A stretch of DNA of 64,000 nt from Olsenella massiliensis (GTDB lineage Bacteria > Actinomycetota > Coriobacteriia > Coriobacteriales > Atopobiaceae), in assembly GCF_001457795.1 (NCBI RefSeq), contig NZ_LN898211.1, positions 1 through 64,000 on the forward strand, read 5' to 3'. Made by a program: the position numbers and the translations under genes. A model generated the notes under the pieces. The model worked only from the letters and a program-made list of their open reading frames with translations. It was not told the DNA's origin and made no database searches. Below are positions 22,524 to 31,298 of this stretch, piece after piece; the stretch's first letter is position 1; each line of letters begins with the position of its first letter.

Positions 22524-24656
22524 ATGTCAGCAGGTCATCGCAGCGTCCGTATGGGCATCGACGTCGGGGGAACCTACACCAAGTGCGTGGCCCTGGACAA
22601 CCAGACCCACCAGATCATTGGAAAGAACGAGGTCAAGACGACCCATGACGACGAGAGGGGTGTGGCGGCCGGCGTCGTGGCCTCGTTCAGGAACTGCCTG
22701 GCTGAGAATGGCATCGATCCCGAAGACGTCGTCTTCGTCGCCCACTCAACCACGCAGGCGACGAACGCCTTCATCGAGGGCGACGTAGCCCACGTGGGCA
22801 TCGTCGGCGTCGCGGGCGGCGGGCTCGAGGGCATGCTCGCGAAGCGTCAGCTCAACATCGGCGACGTCATCCTCGACGCGCAGGTCGGTCGTAAGATTCC
22901 GGTCCACTCCACCTTCATCAAGAAGAAGCAGCTCACCGACGCGACGATCGACGCCGCTCTCGGTGAGCTCGTGGATGCCGGCTCCGAGGTCATCGTCGCC
23001 TCCATGGCCTTTGGCGTGGATAGCATGGCCGAGGAGGAGCAGATCCATCGGCGTGCCCAGATTCGCGACCTTCCCGTGACCATGGCATCCGACATCACGA
23101 AGCTCTACGGCCTCACGCGCCGCACGCGCACGGCCGCCATGAACGCAGCCATTCTTCCCAAGATGATGGCCACGGCCAACGCGACCGAGCGGTCGGTACG
23201 TGAGGCGGGCGTCAATGTCCCCCTCATGATTATGCGTGGCGATGGTGGCGTCATGGAGATCAGCGAGATGCGCAAGCGCCCCATCCTCACGGCGCTCTCG
23301 GGCCCCGCCGCCTCCGTCATGGGCTCGCTCATGTACCTGAGGGCCTCCAACGCCATCTACTTTGAGGTCGGTGGCACCACCACTAACATTGGCGTCATCA
23401 AGAACGGCCGCCCTGGCGTTGACTACGCCAACATTGGTGGCCATGATACGTACATCAGCTCTCTCGACGTGCGCATCCTCGGTTGTGCGGGCGGGTCCAT
23501 GGTCCGCATCAGCAACGATGACGTCGTGGATGTGGGCCCCCGTTCCGCCCACATCGCCGGCTGCGAGTACGCCTGCTTCACGCCCGAAGAGGAGATCGTT
23601 GACCCCCAGGTCGTCATGCTGAGTCCCAAGCCCGGTGATCCCGGCGACTACGTTGCCATCAAGCTGGCGAGCGGCAAGATGATCTGCTTCACCAACACCG
23701 ACGCCGCCAACGTGCTGGGCCTGGTGGACGAGAAGTTCTTTGCCCACGGCAACGTCGCCTCCGCCCGCAAGGCCATGCAACCCGTCGCTGACAAGCTAGG
23801 CATCACGGTCGAGGACCTGGCGACGCGCATCCTCGAGAAGGACTACGAGAAGGTCAAGGCCTGCATCGACGCCCTTGCCGAGAAGTACGAGCTTGACCCT
23901 GAGGCCATGCGCCTCGTGGGCTGCGGCGGCGGTGCGGCCTCCCTCGTTCCCTACTGCGCCGAGAAGATGGGCCTGCCCTACGCCATCCCCGAGAACGCCG
24001 AGGTCATCTCATCCATCGGCGTCGCCCTCGCCATGGTTCGCGACGTCGTCGAGCGCGTCATGCCCAACCCCACCCAGGACGACATCCGCACCATCAAGCA
24101 GGAGGCCACCGATCAGGCCATCAGCTCGGGCGCCGACCCCGACACCGTCGAGGTTCATATTGACATCGACAGCACGACGGGCAAGGTCACGGCCATCGCC
24201 ACGGGATCGACCGAGGTAAAGACCACCGACCTTCAGAAGGAGGTGGATGAGGCCGAGGCGCTGCAGCTCGCGACCGATGACTTTGGCAGGCAGGTCAGCA
24301 ACATCGAGCTGAGCGACCGGACGGACCACTTCTTCATCGTGACGGGCACTCACAAGGATCACCTGCCTCTGCGCGTCGTGGACAAGAAGGGTTTCGTGCG
24401 CGTGCAGGTCTCAAACGCAGTCACCTGCAAGACGACGGTCGCCCACTGCCTTGAGGAGGTCGTCAGGCTTTGGGACGAGGCGTCGTCGTTCATGGCAGAC
24501 AGCGTCATGCGCCCCGACTACTACATCTGCGTGGGTCCGCGCGTCTGCGACTACTCCGCCATCTATCTCGAGCAGCTTGAGCTCATGATGGGGCTCGACA
24601 TCGATGATCGCGACCCTGACGAGGAGGTCGTCATCATCTGCGAGAAGAAGGACTAG
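22524..24656 (+). CDS. Hydantoinase/oxoprolinase-like protein (HyuA family)
   Basis: The 710-residue protein carries the N-terminal hydantoinase/oxoprolinase fold with the phosphate-binding turn MGIDVGGTYTKCVALD (about residues 10-25) and HSTTQATNAFIEGD, then the hydantoinase A domain with EVGGTTTNIG and GCGGGAASLVPYC. Family members use ATP to open cyclic amides (hydantoins, 5-oxoproline) or carboxylate ketones, usually with a HyuB partner. No HyuB gene is adjacent, and the C-terminal 170 residues (about 540-710) do not match the usual ending. AAAGGAG precedes the ATG. The substrate is unknown. Confidence 0.82.
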   Translation: MSAGHRSVRMGIDVGGTYTKCVALDNQTHQIIGKNEVKTTHDDERGVAAGVVASFRNCLAENGIDPEDVVFVAHSTTQATNAFIEGDVAHVGIVGVAGGGLEGMLAKRQLNIGDVILDAQVGRKIPVHSTFIKKKQLTDATIDAALGELVDAGSEVIVASMAFGVDSMAEEEQIHRRAQIRDLPVTMASDITKLYGLTRRTRTAAMNAAILPKMMATANATERSVREAGVNVPLMIMRGDGGVMEISEMRKRPILTALSGPAASVMGSLMYLRASNAIYFEVGGTTTNIGVIKNGRPGVDYANIGGHDTYISSLDVRILGCAGGSMVRISNDDVVDVGPRSAHIAGCEYACFTPEEEIVDPQVVMLSPKPGDPGDYVAIKLASGKMICFTNTDAANVLGLVDEKFFAHGNVASARKAMQPVADKLGITVEDLATRILEKDYEKVKACIDALAEKYELDPEAMRLVGCGGGAASLVPYCAEKMGLPYAIPENAEVISSIGVALAMVRDVVERVMPNPTQDDIRTIKQEATDQAISSGADPDTVEVHIDIDSTTGKVTAIATGSTEVKTTDLQKEVDEAEALQLATDDFGRQVSNIELSDRTDHFFIVTGTHKDHLPLRVVDKKGFVRVQVSNAVTCKTTVAHCLEEVVRLWDEASSFMADSVMRPDYYICVGPRVCDYSAIYLEQLELMMGLDIDDRDPDEEVVIICEKKD

Positions 24657-24722
24657 GCGCATGTCGCCGGGGGGTGGCCTCGAAATCTTACGGGCCACCC
24701 CACCCACGAGGGAGGCATTGCC

Positions 24723-25532
24723 ATGGAAGGCCCCAAGAAGAGGTGGTCTGATGCCATCATTCGCCCGGTCAAGCGCACGTTGTTTGGCGACGAAACATAC
24801 GCGGGCGCTGCCAAGGGCCCCGAGTGCGTGGATGTGGTGCCGCTTGCCCAAGCGCTGAGAGACGTGTGCTCCCTGCGCTGGGAGGATTGGACTGACTACG
24901 CCTTTGCTCGCGAGCCCCTGAACGGTCGTCTGAACGACGAGCTGCGTGCCGAGCTCATGGAAGGGGCGCGTGCCTGCGGGGACACGTGGGCCCGCTTCTG
25001 TGAGGAGCGCTTTGGTAGCGCGGACCCTCACGACATCGCGAGGGGCCTAGGCGTGAGCATCTTTCTCGATGAGAAGCCCCACAGCCAGGACCGCGTCGTG
25101 TTCGCTGAGTTCGTGGAGCCCGATCGCATCTACGTGTATGCCGATGCTCTCGACAAGGCGCAGACGCTTTTGGATGACCCTGAGGTCCGCGAGGCGCTTG
25201 GTCCTGTGAGCCCCCAGTCCATCCTCCTGGCCCACGAGGTCTTCCATGCCGTGGAGCTTGTAGGCAAAGAGCGGGTGTGGTCGAGGTCTCACAAGGTGGA
25301 CGTAGGCTTTGGCCTCCTTCACAGCCGTGTCCATCTGGCGGTTCTGGACGAGCTTGCCGCCATGGGCTTTGCCCAGGCGCTGCTGGGACTCACTTACAGC
25401 CCCTACGTGATGGACGTGTTTCTCACCTACTGCTACTCGCCTGTTGCCGGGAGCAGCCTCTATCACGAGGTCATGGGCGAACAGCCCCTCTTTGGGGCAG
25501 ATGAGGGCAAGATGGAAGGTCCCACAGGCTGA
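24723..25532 (+). CDS. Unrecognised HExxH protein of the HyuA operon
   Basis: The 269-residue cytoplasmic protein has no signal peptide or membrane span. AHEVFHAVE places an HExxH zinc motif at residues 171-175, and LDELAAMGFA about 35 residues later could supply a third ligand (Glu near 210), as in gluzincin-type or IrrE-like peptidases. The N-terminal 100 residues are mixed-charge and unrecognised. It follows the HyuA-like gene by 66 nt and precedes the YhcH gene by 27 nt. It might process a peptide or amide product, but no function is assigned. Confidence 0.75.
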   Translation: MEGPKKRWSDAIIRPVKRTLFGDETYAGAAKGPECVDVVPLAQALRDVCSLRWEDWTDYAFAREPLNGRLNDELRAELMEGARACGDTWARFCEERFGSADPHDIARGLGVSIFLDEKPHSQDRVVFAEFVEPDRIYVYADALDKAQTLLDDPEVREALGPVSPQSILLAHEVFHAVELVGKERVWSRSHKVDVGFGLLHSRVHLAVLDELAAMGFAQALLGLTYSPYVMDVFLTYCYSPVAGSSLYHEVMGEQPLFGADEGKMEGPTG

Positions 25533-25559
25533 GGCCTGACGATCAGAGAGGAAGGCTCG

Positions 25560-26012
25560 ATGCTTTCGTGCAACATCAAGGACGTGGATAGGCACGACTA
25601 CCTGTCGGACCGCTTCGCGACGGCCTATCGCTGGCTCAAGGAGAGCGATCTGGACTCCATGGCTCCGGGCAGTTACGAGCTCGACGGCCCTGACGTGGTC
25701 GCGGGCGTGCAGGAGTACGAGACGGCACCTCTTTCCGACCTGCGCTTCGAGGCGCATGATGCCTTCTATGACATTCAGTACGTCATCTCGGGCCACGAGC
25801 GCTTTGGCGTCGCCGAGAGGAGCGACCTGGCGCTTGCGGAGTCCCTGCCTGAGCAGGACATGAACTTCTTCGAGAATCCCGAGATCTTCACCGAGGTCAT
25901 CCTAGGTCCGGGGGACCTCGTCGTCGTTCCGCCCGAGCAGGGGCACAAGCCCCGCGGCGCAGTCAACGACCCTGAGCCCGTCCGCAAGGTCGTCGTGAAG
26001 GTTCGCAAGTAG
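25560..26012 (+). CDS. YhcH/YjgK/YiaL family protein (DUF386), second copy
   Basis: The 150-residue protein has AHDAFYDIQYVISGHERFGV and GDLVVVPPEQGHKPRGA, matching the metal-binding positions of the YhcH/YiaL family. It differs clearly in sequence from the copy at 19.3 kb, so the two are not recent duplicates. AGAGGAAGG precedes the ATG. It is the last gene of the transporter-HyuA operon, ahead of a strong hairpin. Confidence 0.85.
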   Translation: MLSCNIKDVDRHDYLSDRFATAYRWLKESDLDSMAPGSYELDGPDVVAGVQEYETAPLSDLRFEAHDAFYDIQYVISGHERFGVAERSDLALAESLPEQDMNFFENPEIFTEVILGPGDLVVVPPEQGHKPRGAVNDPEPVRKVVVKVRK

Positions 26013-26080
26013 CATGGCAACAAGCAGGCAGCCGCCTCATGCGAAATCAGCCATGCTGACTCACGACCCATGTCAGGAAG

Positions 26081-26110
26081 CGGCCCGTCCGAGCTTGCTC
26101 GGACGGGCCG
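26081..26110. terminator. Bidirectional terminator after the HyuA operon
   Basis: A perfect 13-bp stem CGGCCCGTCCGAG/CTCGGACGGGCCG with a 4-nt loop lies between convergent transcription units. Confidence 0.85.
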
Positions 26111-26143
26111 TCGCATTGGGGCTAAGGTGTGCCGGCGGGTCCT

Positions 26144-26581
26144 CTAAGACTTGGGGATGAGGGCCAGGGGTCCCTCGTCGGTGGGCGTGCGCGTGAGTGG
26201 GAGGCCCGCATGTTCGTACACGACGACCTCGGCCAGATAGGCGACACTGCAGCCCATCTCGAGGTGGCCGCCCGTCGCACCGTCCTTGTCCGAGACGACG
26301 GCGTGGATGTGCGGGATGCCGTCGGCGATGACACCCGTGAGCGATAGGAGCTCCAGGGGGTGATGGTCCCAGGTGACGAAGTCCTCCTTGGCGGGGAACT
26401 CCGTGAGCGTATTCACCATGTGCAGGGTGCAGGTCTCGAGGGTTCCGTATCCCGAGACGATGCACCCATCGTTGATGTCATGGTCCCTCAGGGCCTGCTC
26501 GATTGACTCGCGCAGCAGGTCGCCCCGGTTGAGGCGGATGACGAGGACGCGACCGCCAGAGGCGGACTCATAGCACTTCAT
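26144..26581 (-). CDS. PPC/DUF296 domain protein
   Basis: The 145-residue single-domain protein resembles the PPC (plants and prokaryotes conserved) fold: LNRGDLLRESIEQALRDHDI, then SGYGTLETCTLHMV, and the conserved His-rich THDHHP-like region (TWDHHPLELLSLTG, then HIHAVVS). Members are metal-binding trimers, some annotated as DNA-binding. AAGGAG precedes the ATG. It is 33 nt downstream of the PanE-like gene on the same strand, and both are likely in one operon. Confidence 0.8.
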   Translation of the reverse strand: MKCYESASGGRVLVIRLNRGDLLRESIEQALRDHDINDGCIVSGYGTLETCTLHMVNTLTEFPAKEDFVTWDHHPLELLSLTGVIADGIPHIHAVVSDKDGATGGHLEMGCSVAYLAEVVVYEHAGLPLTRTPTDEGPLALIPKS

Positions 26582-26614
26582 ACGGGTACTCCTTGGGTCG
26601 ATAGGGTGGGACGG

Positions 26615-27544
26615 TCAGGCGCTGCGCAGCGCCAGCGCCCTGCCCTCGAGGGCGTGGATGGCCGAGACCACGAACTCATGGTTGGGGGCGGCGACGCCGT
26701 GCCTGGAGGCGCAGGAGACGACGAACCCGCTGATGGTGTTGACCTCGGTCCTCCTTCCGGCGGCGATGTCGGCCTGGATGCTCGTGACGCCCTCGGGGCT
26801 CGCCTCGCATACGTGGCGCACCTCGGCGATCTTCTCGTCGGCGTCAAAGTCGAAGCCCGCCGCGCGGGCGACCTCGACCGCCTCGCGGACGAGCTTGGTG
26901 CAGAGCAGCCAGGCATGCTCATCGGTAGCGATAAAGCCCAGGGGCATCTGGAAGAGGCCCGTGAGCGCGCTGGCCGAGACGTTGGTGAAGAGCTTGTTCC
27001 AGATGAGCCTCTGCACGTCTGCGCTGACCTCGGTCTCAAGGCCGCAGATGGTCAGGGCCTCGGCGATGGGAGAGAGCTGCTTGAGCGTGGCGGCGGTTCC
27101 GCCGATGACCGTCTTGCCGCTGCCGCCGTGGCGCATGGTGCGAATGCCCAGGCGGGAGGCGTTGTGCTGCGTCGTGCCGATGATTACGTGGTCGGCAGCG
27201 GCGTACTTGCCCAGGACCTCCTCGTGGCCGCCGCCGTTCTGGAGGGTCATGAGGTAGGTGTCGGGGCCGATGATGTTGGCGTCCGAGGCGAGGGCGGCAT
27301 CGGTGAACAGCGCCTTCACGAAGACGATGACGAGGTCCTGGGGAGCCATGCCCTCGGTCGTCGTTGCGGCGTGGGGATGGTATACCGCGGACGTCCCATC
27401 GGGCTCGACGATCTCGAGGCCCTCGGCGTTGATGGCGTCGATGGCATCCTTCGCCACGTCGAGGACGGTCACGTTGTGGTGCTGGCTCAGGTAGGCACCA
27501 TAGAGCCCGCCCATTGCCCCGCAGCCGATGACGGTGATGTTCAT
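26615..27544 (-). CDS. 2-dehydropantoate 2-reductase family (PanE/ApbA) protein
   Basis: The 309-residue NAD(P)-dependent reductase has the dinucleotide motif GCGAMGGLYGAYL (residues 8-20), the TLQNGG loop, and a helical C-terminal domain with NKLFTNVSASAL, including the catalytic-type Lys in WNKL. PanE makes pantoate for coenzyme A, but many family members act on other 2-keto acids. Here the neighbours are sugar-acid genes, so a related 2-keto acid is a fair alternative. AGGAAG sits before the start. Confidence 0.8.
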   Translation of the reverse strand: MNITVIGCGAMGGLYGAYLSQHHNVTVLDVAKDAIDAINAEGLEIVEPDGTSAVYHPHAATTTEGMAPQDLVIVFVKALFTDAALASDANIIGPDTYLMTLQNGGGHEEVLGKYAAADHVIIGTTQHNASRLGIRTMRHGGSGKTVIGGTAATLKQLSPIAEALTICGLETEVSADVQRLIWNKLFTNVSASALTGLFQMPLGFIATDEHAWLLCTKLVREAVEVARAAGFDFDADEKIAEVRHVCEASPEGVTSIQADIAAGRRTEVNTISGFVVSCASRHGVAAPNHEFVVSAIHALEGRALALRSA

Positions 27545-27795
27545 GAGCGCTTCCTTTCGCCTAAAAACAAAAATTACAGGTAATGCAAACAGTATGGACC
27601 AGGATTATGAAGAGGGAATGACTTGGTGAGTTATTTGCCGTTTGACCTCTATATCATACCGCTCATACAGGAGTGAATAATTGAAATATCACTTATCAAC
27701 AACCTTGAGCAAGAATAGAATCGAACCCACTAATACGAGGGGGACACTCCGAGTCCATCTATCTGGAATGCCAGTGCCTGCGAAAGGAAAACGCC

Positions 27796-28719
27796 ATGTC
27801 CCAGACCATCAAGACCTCCACTCACCTGCTTGAGATGTTCATGCCCTACATGTACGACGAGGCTCGCATGCTCGAGGTGCTAAGGAGGGTCGTGCGTCTT
27901 GACTTCTACCGGGGCGTCGAGCTTCCTGTGTTCTTTGACGGCGAAAATCGCAAAGCCGTCCGCTCGATCATCGAGCAGCAGGGCCTCTTTGGCGGGACCT
28001 CGGTCACGCCCTACGTCAAGGCCCAGGGCCTCAGCCTCGCCGACCTGGACAAGGACGGCCGCCGCCGCGCCGTTGACCTCGTGAAGCAGCTTGCGCGCTA
28101 TGCCGCCGACTGCGGCTACACCAACATCTGCATCCCCTCGGGCGACGACCCCGGCGCGCCCCTGCGCGGCTTTGCCAAGGTGGCGCTCGCCGAGTCCATC
28201 GTCGAGATCGCCGAGCACATGGACGGCCTCGGCGAGAAGCTCACCATCGAGCCTCTCGACCGCTTCGCCTACAAGAAGCAGCTCATCGGCCCCATGGAGG
28301 AGGACGTCGTCTGGTTCAAGCCCCTGTTCGAGCAGTGTTCCAACGTCTACATCCACTGGGACAGCGCCCATGAGGCGCTGGGCGGCATCGACCTCACGCG
28401 ATCGCTCGAGCTTGCCTCTCCCTACATCGCGCAGGTCCATCTCTGCGACGCCATCACTGACGTCTCGCACCCGTGCTTTGGCGACTTGCACATGGACTGC
28501 GCCATGGCCCCCGACTGGGAGACCGAGGGCTTCCTGACGCCCGAGGTGGGCTCCCAGGTTCTGAGGACCGTGGCCTCGTTCGACACGCCCGCGGGCGTGA
28601 GCGACGTGTACGCCTCCGTGGAGATTCACGGCCACCCCGGGGCGCACCTGTGGCTGCTGGAGGAGCATGCCAGGAAGTTCCTCCAGCGCTGCTTCGAGCT
28701 TGCCGGCATGGACTGCTAG
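27796..28719 (+). CDS. Sugar phosphate isomerase/epimerase-like TIM-barrel protein
   Basis: The 307-residue protein matches the xylose-isomerase-like TIM-barrel (AP endonuclease 2) family. Likely metal ligands are Glu in LTIEPLDRF, His in YIHWDSAHE, His in AQVHLCDA and Glu in SVEIHGHPG. It is the first gene of the run leading to L-xylulokinase, so a role in isomerising or epimerising an unphosphorylated sugar acid or ketose is likely. It is not the missing UlaD, which belongs to a different barrel family. A GAAAGGA site precedes the ATG. Confidence 0.8.
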   Translation: MSQTIKTSTHLLEMFMPYMYDEARMLEVLRRVVRLDFYRGVELPVFFDGENRKAVRSIIEQQGLFGGTSVTPYVKAQGLSLADLDKDGRRRAVDLVKQLARYAADCGYTNICIPSGDDPGAPLRGFAKVALAESIVEIAEHMDGLGEKLTIEPLDRFAYKKQLIGPMEEDVVWFKPLFEQCSNVYIHWDSAHEALGGIDLTRSLELASPYIAQVHLCDAITDVSHPCFGDLHMDCAMAPDWETEGFLTPEVGSQVLRTVASFDTPAGVSDVYASVEIHGHPGAHLWLLEEHARKFLQRCFELAGMDC

Positions 28720-28774
28720 TCGAGAAGCCCCAAACCGTCCGCTTCATGCGGACGGCTGACGCCAGGAGGGACGC

Positions 28775-30340
28775 ATGAGCTACTACATCGGCCTGGACAA
28801 CGGAGGCACCGCGACAAAGGCGGCGCTCTTTGACGAGACGGGTGCCCAGCTAGCCGTCTGCTCGGTTGCCACCTCCTCCCAGACGCCGCGGCCCGACTTC
28901 GTCGAGCGCGACATGGAGGAGGTGTGGCGGGCAAACTGCGCGGTCCTGCGGGGCGTCCTCAAGGACGCCGGCATCCCCGCGCAGGCCGTCGCAAGCGTTG
29001 GCGTCTGCGGGCACGGAAAGGGGCTCTACCTGTGGGGCAAGGACGGCGCGCCCGTCCGCCCCGCGATCTCGTCCACCGACAATCGCGCCCACGAGTACGT
29101 GCGCGCCTGGCGGGCCGACGGCACGGAGCGGCGGGCGTTCGCCCTGTCGTGCCAACACGTGATGAGCTGCCAGCCCGTGGCGCTTCTCGCCTGGCTCAAG
29201 GACCATGAGCCCCAGGCATATGCCAACATCGCGCATGTGTTCGAGTGCAAGGACTACCTGAGGTTCCGCCTCACCGGCGAGGCGCGCGCCGAGCTCACGG
29301 ACTACTCGGGCAGCGGCCTCATGAACCTCCACACCAAAAAGTTCGACCCCGAGCTGCTTGCCCTCTTCGGCATCGAGGAGGTGGGTGGCGCCCTCCCGCC
29401 GCTCTGCTCCTCCGTCGAGGTCGCGGGCGTGGTGAGCGAAGAGGCCGCCGCACAGACGGGGCTCGTGGCGGGCACGCCCGTCATCGGCGGCTTCTTTGAC
29501 ATCGACGCCTGCGCGCTCGCCTCCGGCGTCGTGACGGGTGACCTCGTCTGCATGATCGCCGGCACCTGGTCCATCAACGAGTACATCCGCGACGCTCCGG
29601 TCCTCGACGGCAGCGTCGCCATGAACTCCCTGTTCTGCCTGCCGGGCACGTACCTCATCGAGGAGTCGAGCGCCACGTCGGCGGGAAACAACGAGTGGTT
29701 CATCCGCCAGCTTCTGCCCGAGGTGGCCCAGGAGGCGAAGAGCGCGGGCAAAAGCGTCTACGAGGTCGTCAACGACTGGGTGGCCGAGGTCGGCCCCCAC
29801 TGCTTCGTTCCCACGTTCCTGCCCTTTCTCATGGGCTCCAACGCCCACCAGAACGCTCGGGGGACCTTCGTGGGGCTTGACGTCTCGCACGACCGGCGCC
29901 ACCTCGCCCGCAGCGTCTACGAGGGCATAACGTTCTGCCATCGTCAGCACCTCGACCGGCTTCTTGCCTCAAGAAAGGACGCTCCGCGCGCCATCAGGCT
30001 CTCGGGGGGAGCCGCGCGCTCCGAGGTCTGGTCCCAGCTCTTTGCCGACGTCATGCAGCTTCCCGTCCAGACGGTCCTCGCCGACGAGGCGGGCGCCCTG
30101 GGCTGCGCCATCGCCGGCGCCGTCGCCACGGGCCGCTACGCGAGCATGGAGGAGGCCGTCGAGCGCATGGTGGGCGTGGGCAGGACCTTCTCGCCCAACG
30201 AGGCGCTCAGAGATACGTACGAGCGCAAGTACGCCGTCTATCAGAAGGCCGTGGCATGCCTGGACGGGCTGTGGGATGACATGGAGGCGCTGGCCGGCGA
30301 GGCCGACCATGCCAGTCAGGCCGGCGGGGCCATGGCGTAG
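28775..30340 (+). CDS. lyxK: FGGY-family kinase, L-xylulokinase-like
   Basis: The 521-residue carbohydrate kinase has the phosphate-1 motif IGLDNGGTATKAALFD, VCGHGKGLYLWGKDG, GGFFDIDACALASG (the catalytic Asp is probably in FFDID) and the adenosine motif LSGGAARSEVW. Overall layout follows E. coli LyxK (matched blocks GKGL, GSNA, LPFL, SGNLEWF-like AGNNEWFIRQ). It would phosphorylate L-xylulose or 3-keto-L-gulonate to feed UlaE/UlaF-type epimerases downstream. Distinguishing these substrates needs assay. GGAGGGACGC precedes the ATG. Confidence 0.86.
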   Translation: MSYYIGLDNGGTATKAALFDETGAQLAVCSVATSSQTPRPDFVERDMEEVWRANCAVLRGVLKDAGIPAQAVASVGVCGHGKGLYLWGKDGAPVRPAISSTDNRAHEYVRAWRADGTERRAFALSCQHVMSCQPVALLAWLKDHEPQAYANIAHVFECKDYLRFRLTGEARAELTDYSGSGLMNLHTKKFDPELLALFGIEEVGGALPPLCSSVEVAGVVSEEAAAQTGLVAGTPVIGGFFDIDACALASGVVTGDLVCMIAGTWSINEYIRDAPVLDGSVAMNSLFCLPGTYLIEESSATSAGNNEWFIRQLLPEVAQEAKSAGKSVYEVVNDWVAEVGPHCFVPTFLPFLMGSNAHQNARGTFVGLDVSHDRRHLARSVYEGITFCHRQHLDRLLASRKDAPRAIRLSGGAARSEVWSQLFADVMQLPVQTVLADEAGALGCAIAGAVATGRYASMEEAVERMVGVGRTFSPNEALRDTYERKYAVYQKAVACLDGLWDDMEALAGEADHASQAGGAMA

Positions 30341-30502
30341 CCGCCCCTCTGACGTTCCTCAGCCCTTCGCCGCAGCCCCGCGCTCGCGCCCTTTTGTGGC
30401 CCAACCATGCCACAGGGGACCGCGCTCAGAGGGCAAAAGGGTAAAATGGGGCCGACGCAGTCGTTGCGTGCGAGCCGCCCGCGACCGAGAAAGGACGACA
30501 CG

Positions 30503-31198
30503 ATGATGCTCAAGGAACTCAGAGAGAAGGTCTACGAGGCGAACATGGACTTGCCTCGGCACGGTTTGGTTGTTTTTACCTGGGGCAACGCTTCGGAGCT
30601 CGACCGCGAGAGGGGCCTTTTCGTCATCAAGCCGTCCGGCGTGGACTATGAGAGCCTCAGGCCCGAGGACCTCGTGGTGTGTGACCTCGAGGGTAAGGTC
30701 GTCGAGGGCGACCTTAACCCCTCCTCCGACACGCCCACCCACGCCCTCCTGTATCAGAGGTGGGGAGATACCGTGGGCGGCGTCGTTCACACGCACTCAA
30801 GCTGGGCGGTCGCCTGGGCGCAGGCCGGCAGGGCCATCCCCTGCTACGGCACGACGCACGCCGACTACTTCTATGGCGAGGTGCCCTGCATGCGGGGGCT
30901 CACCCAGCAGGAGATCGAGGAGGCTTACGAGCTCAACACGGGCAAGGTCATCGTCGAGGGCTTCGAGGGCAAGGACCCCCTGGCCCAGCCCGGCTGCCTC
31001 GTGCGCAACCACGGACCCTTCGCCTGGGGCAAGGACGCGCCCGACGCGGTCTATCACGCCGTCGTCCTCGACGAGGTGGCAAAGATGGCCGCCCGCACCG
31101 AGCTTCTCGCACCTCAGGCGGGTCCTGCCCCCCAGTATTTGCAGGACAAGCACTACCAGCGCAAGCACGGCCCCAACGCCTACTACGGCCAGAAGTAG
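30503..31198 (+). CDS. ulaF: L-ribulose-5-phosphate 4-epimerase
   Basis: The 231-residue class II aldolase-fold zinc enzyme interconverts L-ribulose-5-P and D-xylulose-5-P. The zinc histidines lie in [16 protein letters not shown] and later in [10 protein letters not shown], and [12 protein letters not shown] is typical of the AraD/UlaF/SgbE group. The ATG was chosen for AGAAAGGA seven bases upstream; the frame is open further but has no site. It sits between lyxK-like and ulaE. UlaF, SgbE and AraD are hard to separate by sequence; context favours the ascorbate/L-xylulose role. Confidence 0.92.
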   Translation: MMLKELREKVYEANMDLPRHGLVVFTWGNASELDRERGLFVIKPSGVDYESLRPEDLVVCDLEGKVVEGDLNPSSDTPTHALLYQRWGDTVGGVVHTHSSWAVAWAQAGRAIPCYGTTHADYFYGEVPCMRGLTQQEIEEAYELNTGKVIVEGFEGKDPLAQPGCLVRNHGPFAWGKDAPDAVYHAVVLDEVAKMAARTELLAPQAGPAPQYLQDKHYQRKHGPNAYYGQK

Positions 31199-31298
31199 GC
31201 CGCCGAGGCAAAGCGCGCGGCAGCTGTTTCGAGAAAAACTGAGAGGGGGCGCTGGCCGTGGGCGAGGGCCGGCGCCTTCTCCTTCGAGGGGAGAGACC

